From Firmicutes bacterium HGW-Firmicutes-1 (GTDB lineage: Bacteria; Bacillota; Clostridia; Lachnospirales; Vallitaleaceae), in the NCBI GenBank assembly GCA_002841625.1, contig PHAG01000009.1, positions 310,001-374,000 on the forward strand: a stretch of 64,000 nt of DNA, in the 5' to 3' direction. This document shows, in pieces, positions 7,659 through 14,595 of this stretch. The notes beneath the pieces are model-generated. The model saw only the letters and a program-made list of their open reading frames with translations, was not told the origin of the DNA and made no database searches. A program made the translations under genes and the position numbers. The number at the start of each line of letters is the position of its first letter. Position 1 is the first letter of the stretch.

Positions 7659-8750
7659 CTATGACATTTGGATAAATTCTTCAACTAGTTCAAAGAAACG
7701 CTCCATTTGCTCAATGGTTCCTAAAGTAACGCGTTGATAAGTATTCATTCCAAAGTAAAAACCAGGTCTTACAATAACCCCTTTTTGCTGAAGCTGATTA
7801 AAGAGCTCCATACTTGGAAGTTTACAATCTATCATGATGAAATTTCCAAAGGTTTCAATATATGGAAGGCCTAATTCTTGGCATTTCTTATAAGTATATT
7901 GTTTGGAAGCTTCATTTAATTGAAAGCTTGCATTCACAAATTCTTGTGCGTCAAGACTAGCACGTGCAGCTTCTTGGGCTTGTGTTGTAACATTAAATGG
8001 ACCTCTTAGGCGATTCATATATCCAATGATTTCTTTTGTAGATATACCATAGCCGATTCTCAGTGAAGCCAATCCATACATCTTTGAAAAAGTACGAAGT
8101 AAAATAATATTATCGTAGTCTTTCATGATAGAAAGGGTATTAGGAAAGCTATCATCTGCTATATATTCATTATAAGCTTCATCCCAAACAACCAATATAT
8201 GTTTAGGTACTTTTTTCATAAAGCTCACTTGCTCATCCTTTGTAACGATTGTTCCAGTAGGGTTATTTGGATTTGATATAAAAATTACCTTAGTACGTTC
8301 ATTAATCTTATCCAATATTCCAGCTAAGTCATAGGTGTGGTTTTTTAAAGGCACTTCAATCATCACACCACCCATTGATACAACAGCTGCCTTATATTGT
8401 GGAAAGCTTGGAGTACATGTGATTGCTTCATCACCTTGAGTGACAAAGGTTTTACCAATGATAGCGATGACTTCGTCAGAACCACATCCAAAAATCAATT
8501 GATCAGATGCAATATTAAGCTTCAGTGATAAAGCACTGCGAAGAGTAGAACAATTACCATCTGGATAAAGGGAAGGGGATTCTAAAGATTTAATTACTGC
8601 AGCTTTTGCTGCTTCTGAGCATCCCAATGGGTTTTCATTGGAAGCGAGCTTAATGACATCATCTAAACCATATTCTCTTTTTACATCGTCAATTGGTTTT
8701 CCGGGCACATAAGGTGTTAATAATTGAACTTCTTTTCTACATTCTATCAT
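7659..8750 (-). CDS. hisC: Histidinol-phosphate / aromatic aminotransferase
   Basis: A 363-residue class II aminotransferase with PLP. LASNENPLGCS near residue 35, the NPNNPTG block near 160, VVWDEAYNEY near 185, and the PLP lysine in TFSKMYGLASLRIGY near 222 are all present. By sequence it belongs to the HisC group. As the first gene of an operon with aroF, tyrA and aroA, and with no other his gene nearby, it probably also (or mainly) transaminates aromatic 2-oxo acids to tyrosine or phenylalanine (inference from context). The ATG at 8750 follows AAGGAG. A 5' leader of roughly 230 bases containing two B repeats precedes it. Confidence 0.93.
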   Translation of the reverse strand: MIECRKEVQLLTPYVPGKPIDDVKREYGLDDVIKLASNENPLGCSEAAKAAVIKSLESPSLYPDGNCSTLRSALSLKLNIASDQLIFGCGSDEVIAIIGKTFVTQGDEAITCTPSFPQYKAAVVSMGGVMIEVPLKNHTYDLAGILDKINERTKVIFISNPNNPTGTIVTKDEQVSFMKKVPKHILVVWDEAYNEYIADDSFPNTLSIMKDYDNIILLRTFSKMYGLASLRIGYGISTKEIIGYMNRLRGPFNVTTQAQEAARASLDAQEFVNASFQLNEASKQYTYKKCQELGLPYIETFGNFIMIDCKLPSMELFNQLQQKGVIVRPGFYFGMNTYQRVTLGTIEQMERFFELVEEFIQMS

Positions 8751-8821
8751 TTCATCTGCTCCTTATTATTCTGATGCTAAAGCCAAACAAAAACGAAGGC
8801 TAATTCATCGTATTTTTTTAC

Positions 8822-8902
8822 TAGAAAAGTTCTGCATAAACAATTGGAAAAGCGGCAGAAGTGTAATAAGAATTATAACTTGGTGAAGCCGATTTTCTTG
8901 TT
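8822..8902. repeat. Family B intergenic repeat, copy B1
   Basis: An 81-base unit GAAAAGTTCTGCATAAAC ... GCCGATTTTCTTG. It is a tandem neighbour of B2 and of B3 at 31.9 kb. The stem GGAAAAGCGGC pairs with GCCGATTTTC around an AT-rich loop. It lies in the leader of the minus-strand hisC operon. Confidence 0.8.
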
Positions 8903-8908
8903 TGTTAT

Positions 8909-8989
8909 GAAAGTTCTGCATATGCAATTGGAAAAGCGGCAGAAATGTAACAAGGATTTAGCTCTGCTCAGCCGATTTTCTTGTGATTA
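8909..8989. repeat. Family B intergenic repeat, copy B2
   Basis: A tandem copy 6 bases from B1, with near-identical blocks: GAAAGTTCTGCAT, ATTGGAAAAGCGGCAGAA, TGTAACAAGGATTTA, and CAGCCGATTTTCTTGTG. Its right end abuts the -10 element of the minus-strand aro promoter. Confidence 0.8.
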
Positions 8990-8997
8990 TTATATCA
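8989..8997 (-). promoter_or_regulatory. Extended -10 promoter of the hisC-aro operon
   Basis: On the minus strand TGATATAAT gives a TATAAT (8989-8994) with an extended TG. Only a weak TTAATA is present at the -35 distance. Transcription would start near 8982 and run through B2 and B1 before hisC. This is the best promoter I see ahead of the operon. Confidence 0.5.
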
Positions 8998-9000
8998 TAT

Positions 9001-9359
9001 TAATCAAGGTATATTAACTTATTTCTCACATTTTACACTTTAAAAAAGGATATGTCAACAGTACATCACTTTAAAGTGCGAAAATGTAAGTGTGAATATT
9101 TGCTTGTCGAAATTTGTATAATATGCACAAAAAAGCAATTGTATATTTCTCAATAATAGGATAATGGTTAGTTGTTTTACATAGTTATTTTTCTTTGTGT
9201 ACAATTTAAATAAAAACTTACAAAGATTTTAAAAAAAATGAAGGAAATTTATGGACCAAGTTGAATATTAATGTTATCGGTAAATTGTAGTTTAACTTAT
9301 TTGACCTTATGAGAAAAATGATGATTTTCTCAAATAAACCAATGATCGGGGGACAAATT
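9001..9359. other. Divergent intergenic region with CACTTTAAA inverted repeats
   Basis: Between the aro promoter and the EF-G-like gene no ORF is seen. It contains a perfect palindrome CACTTTAAAGTG at 9068-9079. A second half-site CACTTTAAA at 9036-9044 sits within a larger inverted repeat: ACATTTT at 9028-9034 is mirrored by AAAATGT at 9081-9087. This may be an operator for either flanking gene. No clear promoter for the plus-strand gene was assigned. Confidence 0.45.
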
Positions 9360-11435
9360 ATGAAAGTTTATTCATCGGAAGAAATTCGCAACATTGTGCT
9401 GTTAGGCCATGGCGGTAGTGGGAAGACCACATTAGTTGAAGCTATGGCACATGAAGTAGGTATTACAAAACGACAAGGAAAGGTTGAGGAAGGTAATACA
9501 ATCAGTGACTTTGATAAAGAAGAGATAAAACGTGGATTTTCAATCAATACTTCTTGTGTTCCTATAGAATGGCAAGATTGTAAGATTAATGTGCTTGATG
9601 CTCCAGGTTATTTTGACTTTGTTGGGGAAACTAAACAAGCAACGCGTGTTGCAGATAGTGCTATCATTGTTGTATCAGGTAAATCAGGTGTTGAAGTTGG
9701 AACCGAAAAGGCTTGGGAATATGCGGATGAAATGAATTTACCTAGAATGATTTTTGTAACGGATATGGATGATGACAATGCGAATTTAAATACTGTATTA
9801 GATCAACTTAAAAACCATTTTGGCAAGTGCATAGCACCATTTCATGTTCCTATTCGTGAAGGTGAACATTTTATTGGCTTTGTAAATGTTGTTAAAATGG
9901 AAGGAAGAAAATTTATAAAAGATCACATTGAAGAATGTGGAGTTCCAGAAGGCATGGAAGATGAAATAGATCCTGTTAGAGATATGATTTTAGAAGCAGT
10001 TGCTGAAAGCAATGAAGACTTAATGGAAAAATACTTTGAAGGCACACCGTTTACGGTAGATGAAATTCAAGATGCAATACATCAAGGCGTTATTGATGGA
10101 AATATTGTTCCCGTTCTTATTGGTTCAGGTACGAACAATTTAGGGGTACAAGTTTTATTAAATTCAATCGTAAAATTCATGCCATCTCCAAAAGAAGAGC
10201 ATACTACTGTTACTGGAGAGCACCCAGATACAGGAGCTGAAATTGAAGTCGTTTGTGATTTAAACGAACCTACGTCAGCTTTGGTGTTCAAAACTATAAT
10301 TGACCCGTATATTGGTAAACTATCATTATTTAGAGTGTATTCTGGTAGTGTAAAAGCTGATACTCAGTTGCTAAATGCTAACACTGAAGAGATGGAAAGA
10401 ATAGCCCATGTTTATGCTTTAAGAGGAAAAGAACAAATTGAAGTTTCAGAAATAAGAGCTGGCGATATTGGAGCAGTAGCAAAGCTTATTGATGTAAGCA
10501 CCGGCGTTACATTATGTGATAAAGATCGTCCGGTGAAATTACAAGGAATAGAATTCCCTGAATCCTTGGCATATAGAGCAATTGTTCCAAAGACGAAAGG
10601 TGATGAAGACAAGATCGGTAGTGGTATTCACAGATTAATGGAAGAAGACCCTACAATCAAGTTTATTTTAGATCATGAAAATCATCAAGAACTTTTATAT
10701 GGTGTTGGTGGACAACATTTAGACATCATTGTCAGCAAGCTTGAATCAAAATTCAAGGTAATGGTTGACCTCAAAAAGCCAAGAATACCTTTTAGAGAAA
10801 CGATTAAGAAAAAAGTTCAAGTAAGAGGTAGGCATAAGAAGCAATCTGGTGGACATGGACAATATGGTGATGTTGTAATGGAATTTGAACCATCAGGAGA
10901 TATGGAGAAACCATACATTTTTGAAGAAAAAATCGTAGGGGGAGCAGTTCCTAAAAACTATTTCCCAGCTGTAGATAAAGGTTTAGCAGAATCAGTGAAA
11001 CGAGGAGTTCTAGCAGGATATCCGGTTGTTGGTATTAAAGCAACCTTAATAGATGGTTCCTATCATCCAGTAGATTCTTCGGAAATGGCATTTAAACTAG
11101 CAGCTCAAAATGCTTTTAAAGATGCAATGGCTCAAGCGACTGCAACTTTATTGGAACCAATTGCGAGTGTTACAGTAGTTGTACCAGACCAATACATGGG
11201 CGATATTATCGGAGATCTTAATAAGCGTCGTGGTAGAGTGCTTGGAATTAACCCTAACAAAGGAAAGCAAGAAATCATGGCTGAAGTTCCAATGGGTGAA
11301 TTATATGGTTATTCTACTGACCTTAGATCATTGACTCAAAGTAGAGGAATGTTTACTCAAAAATTTGAACGTTACGAAGAAGCTCCTCGTGAAGTTCAAG
11401 AAAAGGTTATGGCTGATAAAGAAGTAGACGAATAA
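9360..11435 (+). CDS. EF-G-like translational GTPase
   Basis: The start is set at ATG 9360 (MKVYSSEEIRNIVLLGHG), with GGGGG just upstream, rather than the in-frame ATG at 9309; product 691 residues. GTPase motifs: G1 GHGGSGKTT near residues 17-25, G3 DAPGYFDFVGE near 79, and TDMDDD at the G4 position, where canonical EF-G has NKMD. Later EF-G domains are present, including GRHKKQSGGHGQYGDV (domain IV) and PMGELYGYSTDLRSLTQSRG (domain V). The divergent G4 and the GHGGSGKTT P-loop mark the second EF-G-like group of Firmicutes, whose exact ribosomal role is uncertain, rather than the housekeeping str-operon fusA. No ribosomal genes lie nearby. Confidence 0.88.
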   Translation: MKVYSSEEIRNIVLLGHGGSGKTTLVEAMAHEVGITKRQGKVEEGNTISDFDKEEIKRGFSINTSCVPIEWQDCKINVLDAPGYFDFVGETKQATRVADSAIIVVSGKSGVEVGTEKAWEYADEMNLPRMIFVTDMDDDNANLNTVLDQLKNHFGKCIAPFHVPIREGEHFIGFVNVVKMEGRKFIKDHIEECGVPEGMEDEIDPVRDMILEAVAESNEDLMEKYFEGTPFTVDEIQDAIHQGVIDGNIVPVLIGSGTNNLGVQVLLNSIVKFMPSPKEEHTTVTGEHPDTGAEIEVVCDLNEPTSALVFKTIIDPYIGKLSLFRVYSGSVKADTQLLNANTEEMERIAHVYALRGKEQIEVSEIRAGDIGAVAKLIDVSTGVTLCDKDRPVKLQGIEFPESLAYRAIVPKTKGDEDKIGSGIHRLMEEDPTIKFILDHENHQELLYGVGGQHLDIIVSKLESKFKVMVDLKKPRIPFRETIKKKVQVRGRHKKQSGGHGQYGDVVMEFEPSGDMEKPYIFEEKIVGGAVPKNYFPAVDKGLAESVKRGVLAGYPVVGIKATLIDGSYHPVDSSEMAFKLAAQNAFKDAMAQATATLLEPIASVTVVVPDQYMGDIIGDLNKRRGRVLGINPNKGKQEIMAEVPMGELYGYSTDLRSLTQSRGMFTQKFERYEEAPREVQEKVMADKEVDE

Positions 11436-11451
11436 AATATGGAATAATATG

Positions 11452-11478
11452 GATAATGATTATTATCTGTGTTATAAT
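11452..11478 (+). promoter_or_regulatory. Promoter with Fur/PerR-like box
   Basis: TATAAT at 11473-11478 with extended TG at 11470-11471. Immediately upstream GATAATGATTATTATC (11452-11467) contains inverted GATAAT/ATTATC arms and resembles stacked NATWAT hexamers of Fur-type boxes. It would control the rubredoxin-like gene at 11529. Confidence 0.45.
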
Positions 11479-11528
11479 AAGCATTGAAACTAGATAGTAA
11501 AGTAGACATATTTATAGGAGGATGAAAA

Positions 11529-11861
11529 ATGAAATTATTCAAATGTTCAGTTTGTAATTATATTTATGAAGGAGAGGAAGTATTAGATAAATGCCCAATG
11601 TGTGGCGCTCCTAAGGAAAAAATGGACGAAATGACTGAAGAAGCTGCTGATAAAATCTATGCTGCTGATTTCACAAATGGACTTCATACTGAGGTTATCA
11701 ATATGGCAACATCAATTATTTCACTTTGTGAAGATGGTATTGAAGATGAACTTGATCCAATGTGCGTAAAGATATTTAACAAATCTAAGGATCTTGCTTG
11801 GGAAATCAAACAATTATCCAAAGCTGAAATTGGAAATCATGTAAGAAAAGAAAAATGGTAG
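11529..11861 (+). CDS. Rubredoxin-like domain protein
   Basis: A 110-residue protein. Residues 1-35 form a short rubredoxin-like zinc or iron site: FKCSVCNYIYEGEE, then DKCPMCGAPKEKM, giving two CxxC pairs. This is the fold at the end of rubrerythrins. The remaining 70 residues are acidic and helical (EDGIEDELDPMCVKIFNKSKDLAWEI) and have no motif I recognise. It has AGGAGG ahead of the ATG, its own promoter with a Fur-like box, and a strong terminator after it, so it is probably monocistronic. A role in electron transfer or oxidative stress is inferred from the domain and the box. Confidence 0.8.
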   Translation: MKLFKCSVCNYIYEGEEVLDKCPMCGAPKEKMDEMTEEAADKIYAADFTNGLHTEVINMATSIISLCEDGIEDELDPMCVKIFNKSKDLAWEIKQLSKAEIGNHVRKEKW

Positions 11862-11872
11862 AAAGATAAAGT

Positions 11873-11907
11873 AAGGCCTTGAAGTTGAAAAACTTCAGGG
11901 CCTTTTT
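11873..11907 (+). terminator. Rho-independent terminator
   Basis: AAGGCCTTGAAGTT pairs with AACTTCAGGGCCTT around a short AT loop, followed by six T. It ends the rubredoxin-like transcript. Confidence 0.9.
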
Positions 11908-12033
11908 TGATACAATCAATATATTTAACTTGTTAAATAAAGGGATTTATTGTATAATATTGCAATAATATATAGAGAGATTTTTTGAGGGTGAGAAAAA
12001 AGTTATATAGATAAAAAAGCAGTGTATTTTTAA

Positions 12034-12123
12034 TATAATTGTAGAGCATAGCCCTCGATATAGCTATAAATTTTTCGTTTCAGAATAAACGAAGGATTCA
12101 TAGTTTTATATTCGAGGATTTTT
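12034..12123 (+). promoter_or_regulatory. Promoter and terminator-like leader hairpin before the response regulator
   Basis: A TATAAT lies at 12034-12039. From 12053 CCTCGATATAGCTAT pairs with ATAGTTTTATATTCGAGG ending at 12117, enclosing a second perfect stem TTCGTTT/AAACGAA, and is followed directly by ATTTTTTATTT. The transcript would therefore begin just before a structure that looks like an intrinsic terminator, with the GGAGGAG ribosome site immediately after it. No gene lies between this promoter and the hairpin, so it may be an attenuator or encode a short RNA. Confidence 0.5.
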
Positions 12124-12144
12124 TATTTGGGAGGAGAAGTTAAG

Positions 12145-12873
12145 ATGGGAATAATATTAATAGTAGAAGATGATTTAAATATCCGAAGTGGTTTGGTTGA
12201 AATTGTTAGAAATATTGATGAACATTTTGATGTTTTTGAGACTGGAGCAGCAGTAGAAGCCTTAAAAATTGCGGAAACAAAAGTAGTAGATGCATTTTTC
12301 TTTGATATCCAGTTAGAAGATTACACAGGTCTTGAACTTGCCATGCAAATAAGAGAAATCGATCATTATAAATTTACACCTATAATATTTATTACAGGGG
12401 ATCATTGTAGCGAAATAGAAGCCTTTAAGAATATTCATTGTTATGAGTATATATTGAAACCATTTACTGAAAATGAAGTTATAAAAGTGTTTCAAGATGT
12501 TATTACCCATGGAATAGTTGAAAAAAAATCAGATCCCAAATTAGGCATCAAGGAAAAAGATTTTACCTATGTGATTAATCAAGGTGATTTAATCTATGTT
12601 GAGATGATGAATAGAAATCTATACATTAAAACGATTCATGAAGAAACAGATATTAGAAATTGTTCGTTATCTAAACTTTTAAAACAATTAACAAATCAAT
12701 TCATACAATGTCATAAAAGCTTTATAGTAAATCGGTCTTATATAAAAAAAATTGATAAAGCTAATAATCTAGTATATGTTGAGAAAAAGGAAGAGCCGAT
12801 ACCTATAGGAAGAAAATATAGAGATAATGTATTACAGTTGTTGGATAAAACGATAAAAGACTTTGTTGATTGA
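12145..12873 (+). CDS. Response regulator with LytTR DNA-binding domain
   Basis: The start is moved to ATG 12145 (MGIILIVEDDLNIRSG) because GGGAGGAG lies eight bases upstream and overlaps the longer reading frame; product 242 residues. Residues 1-120 are a receiver domain with acidic pair EDD and the phospho-acceptor Asp in FFFDIQLEDYTG near 53; the conserved Lys is in YILKPF. Residues 130-235 are a LytTR domain (CHKSFIVNRSYIKKID, IPIGRKYRD). Such regulators bind direct repeats and often control peptides, bacteriocins or virulence genes. No histidine kinase is adjacent, so its partner is unknown. The gene is preceded by an attenuator-like hairpin and followed by repeat A1. Confidence 0.9.
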   Translation: MGIILIVEDDLNIRSGLVEIVRNIDEHFDVFETGAAVEALKIAETKVVDAFFFDIQLEDYTGLELAMQIREIDHYKFTPIIFITGDHCSEIEAFKNIHCYEYILKPFTENEVIKVFQDVITHGIVEKKSDPKLGIKEKDFTYVINQGDLIYVEMMNRNLYIKTIHEETDIRNCSLSKLLKQLTNQFIQCHKSFIVNRSYIKKIDKANNLVYVEKKEEPIPIGRKYRDNVLQLLDKTIKDFVD

Positions 12874-12879
12874 TGAAAT

Positions 12880-13110
12880 AGTCATTTAATGACTCGTTAG
12901 ACTGTCGACAAAAGCATTTTTTCTGATAGGTGTGTACTCATTATTGGCAGTAAGTGTTCATTTTTCTGGCCTTTCCCTTCGGCCGGTCTGGCGAAAAATG
13001 AACACTTACTGCCTTTCGCATTAATTTTGATGAAAAAATGCTTTTATCTCTGAATCGTTAATTGATGTTTCTTTAAATTGTCAACAACCGGAAGAGTCAT
13101 TTAATGACTC
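12880..13110. repeat. 16-bp direct repeats flanking element A1
   Basis: AGTCATTTAATGACTC occurs at 12880-12895 and again at 13095-13110. Each copy is itself palindromic and could be a weak terminator. The family A element lies between them. They may represent a target duplication or duplication of the gene's terminator. Confidence 0.6.
12902..13057. repeat. Family A palindromic element, copy A1
   Basis: A nested imperfect palindrome of about 156 bases. Outer arms GACAAAAGCATTTTTTCT (12907-12924) and its near-complement (13032-13048); perfect 21-base inner arms at 12946-12966 and 12993-13013 starting GGCAGTAAGTGTTC; apex with GGCC words. No ORF. Copies A2 at 28.5 kb and A3 at 20.4 kb match closely. 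Confidence 0.9.
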
Positions 13111-13132
13111 TTTATATTGAAAATACGAATAC

Positions 13133-13162
13133 TTGACAACACTTTATTGGTCGTGATATACT
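13133..13162 (+). promoter_or_regulatory. Strong promoter of the DUF6530-like gene
   Basis: TTGACA at 13133-13138, an 18-base spacer, and TATACT at 13157-13162 with extended TG at 13154-13155. The operator palindrome overlaps its -10 and start site. Confidence 0.8.
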
Positions 13163-13187
13163 AATTTAGTAAATTACTAAATTAGTA
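13159..13187. promoter_or_regulatory. Perfect operator-like palindrome over the start site
   Basis: ACTAATTTAGT (13160-13170), AAATT, ACTAAATTAGT (13176-13186), with one further pair outside. The position, directly over the -10 and start site, is that of a repressor operator. The repressor is not encoded next to it. Confidence 0.7.
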
Positions 13188-13205
13188 AATAAAAGGGGTG
13201 TTAAT

Positions 13206-13685
13206 ATGAAAATTCCAGTAACTTTAAAACATAAACCAGTAATCGTAGTCGAAAATTATGATCAAGTCGATGGTCGATATGCATATAATTCAGATGCGAA
13301 AGGATTATCCCTTGGACTTGCTCAATGGAATGATCGTGGGAAAATTGAAATTTCTGCCAAAGTATGGCGTTATACTGGTGAAAAATGGTCAAGACAATCA
13401 GAAGAACTACCACTGCATAGAGCTCTTGATCTTGCGTTATTAATCTGTAAAACAAGATTACATTTTAAGGAAGCTTATCGCTACGAAAAATTATACGATC
13501 CAGAAAATACAACTATCGATAGAATGGGTCTACAAGGTGACGCAATGACAGTAAATGTTTGTACTGATAATCCAATGATTGACGAGGATATCAAGTTATT
13601 CAGAGACTGCATTAGTAAAGACGATGAAATGATAGGTGAACGATTAAGAGCTCTATCAGCAATATTAAAAGAGCTAGGTTATTAA
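13206..13685 (+). CDS. DUF6530-like protein of unknown function
   Basis: A 159-residue soluble protein. The opening KHKPVIVVENYDQVDGRYAYNSD and the central KVWRYTGEKWSRQSEELPLHR match my memory of a conserved clostridial/bacillar family (DUF6530); I cannot confirm this by search. No catalytic motif is recognised. There are no membrane segments or signal peptide. Its promoter is near-consensus and overlapped by a perfect palindrome, so the gene is probably strongly repressed until a signal appears. It is followed 24 bases after its stop by a degenerate GIY-YIG-like gene and both probably form one transcript. The start has GGGGTG upstream. Confidence 0.7.
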   Translation: MKIPVTLKHKPVIVVENYDQVDGRYAYNSDAKGLSLGLAQWNDRGKIEISAKVWRYTGEKWSRQSEELPLHRALDLALLICKTRLHFKEAYRYEKLYDPENTTIDRMGLQGDAMTVNVCTDNPMIDEDIKLFRDCISKDDEMIGERLRALSAILKELGY

Positions 13686-13709
13686 TGACTGACGAAAGGG
13701 TTATAGGAA

Positions 13710-14066
13710 ATGAAATTATCAAGTGATAAAAAGAAGGAATTACAAGAAAAGTATAAGCAAATGAAGTTTGATATGGGATTATTTGCAATTATAAACAAAT
13801 CCAATTCTAAACACTATCTAGAAACCTCTCAAGATGTGAAAGCATTAATCAATCGGAGAGAATTTACGCTAAAGATGGGAATGCATCCTAATAAAGAGTT
13901 GCAAAAGGATTGGCAACAAATTGGACAAGATGGTTTTGAAATCAAAATTTTAGAACAATTAGAATATGATGAGGACGACTCCAAAACGGATTATTCAGAT
14001 GAATTGGAGTTGCTTAAGATGATTTGGATAGAAAGACTTATAAAAGAAAATATTGAGATGTATTAA
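13710..14066 (+). CDS. GIY-YIG nuclease-like protein with degenerate motif
   Basis: 118 residues. The segment MGLFAIINKSNSKHYLE corresponds to the GIY-YIG core of small nuclease-like proteins, where the usual reading is G[IV]Y...YIG; here it reads GLF and YLE, so the catalytic tyrosines and glycine are partly lost. The following REFTLKMGMHPNKELQKDWQQIGQDGFEIKILE is strongly typical of this stand-alone group. Nuclease activity is therefore doubtful. It lies behind the DUF6530-like gene, shares its operator-controlled promoter, and may act together with it. The ATG follows AGGAAATG-like sequence, a moderate ribosome site. Confidence 0.65.
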   Translation: MKLSSDKKKELQEKYKQMKFDMGLFAIINKSNSKHYLETSQDVKALINRREFTLKMGMHPNKELQKDWQQIGQDGFEIKILEQLEYDEDDSKTDYSDELELLKMIWIERLIKENIEMY

Positions 14067-14176
14067 GAAACGCCTTTTTGGAATATGCAAGAATAACTAT
14101 AAATTTACTAAAGGTAGTGCAATAAGAATTGTTAGTTTTGTGAATAGTAAATGTTATCCATTGATTCAATTAATCT

Positions 14177-14572
14177 ATGAATACGATGTTAATCTTGAAA
14201 AACTCCATTGTTAATAGAATTTACAATGAGTACCTAGAAGGAAAGAGTTATCAAAAGATTGCTGATGGGCTTGAAGCAGACAGAATTAAGACAGGGGCGC
14301 AAGGGTCTAAATGGTGGGACAGTACAATTTCTAAAATACCTCGCAATGAAAAATACTACGGTGAACTGTTGCAACAAAAAACAGTCACCGTAGATTTTTT
14401 ATCCCATAAAAGGGTTACTAATCGAAACTACGCTGATAGATATATTGTTGAGGATAATCATGAGCCAATAGTTTCAAGAGAAGTATGGGGTGAGATACAA
14501 AAGAAAAAAGAGAAAAGGGCTTTAGCAAAAAACAATATTCTTTATGTAATTAAAATCACTTTTAGTTTGTAA
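14177..14572 (+). pseudogene. Serine recombinase (resolvase/invertase) fragment
   Basis: The reading frame from about 14205 encodes IVNRIYNEYLEGKSYQKIADGLE, TGAQGSKWWDSTISKIPRNEKYYGE, and HEPIVSREVWGEIQKK, the recombinase domain of large serine recombinases. The N-terminal catalytic resolvase domain with its serine and the C-terminal zinc-ribbon/coiled-coil are missing, and the last residues (NNILYVIKITFSL) are not family-like. It is therefore a remnant of a phage or conjugative-element integrase. A second, shorter echo of the same gene sits at 16227-16290, so the spore-surface gene lies between two recombinase scraps. Confidence 0.75.
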
Positions 14573-14595
14573 AGCGCTAACTTTTGATTGTTCAA

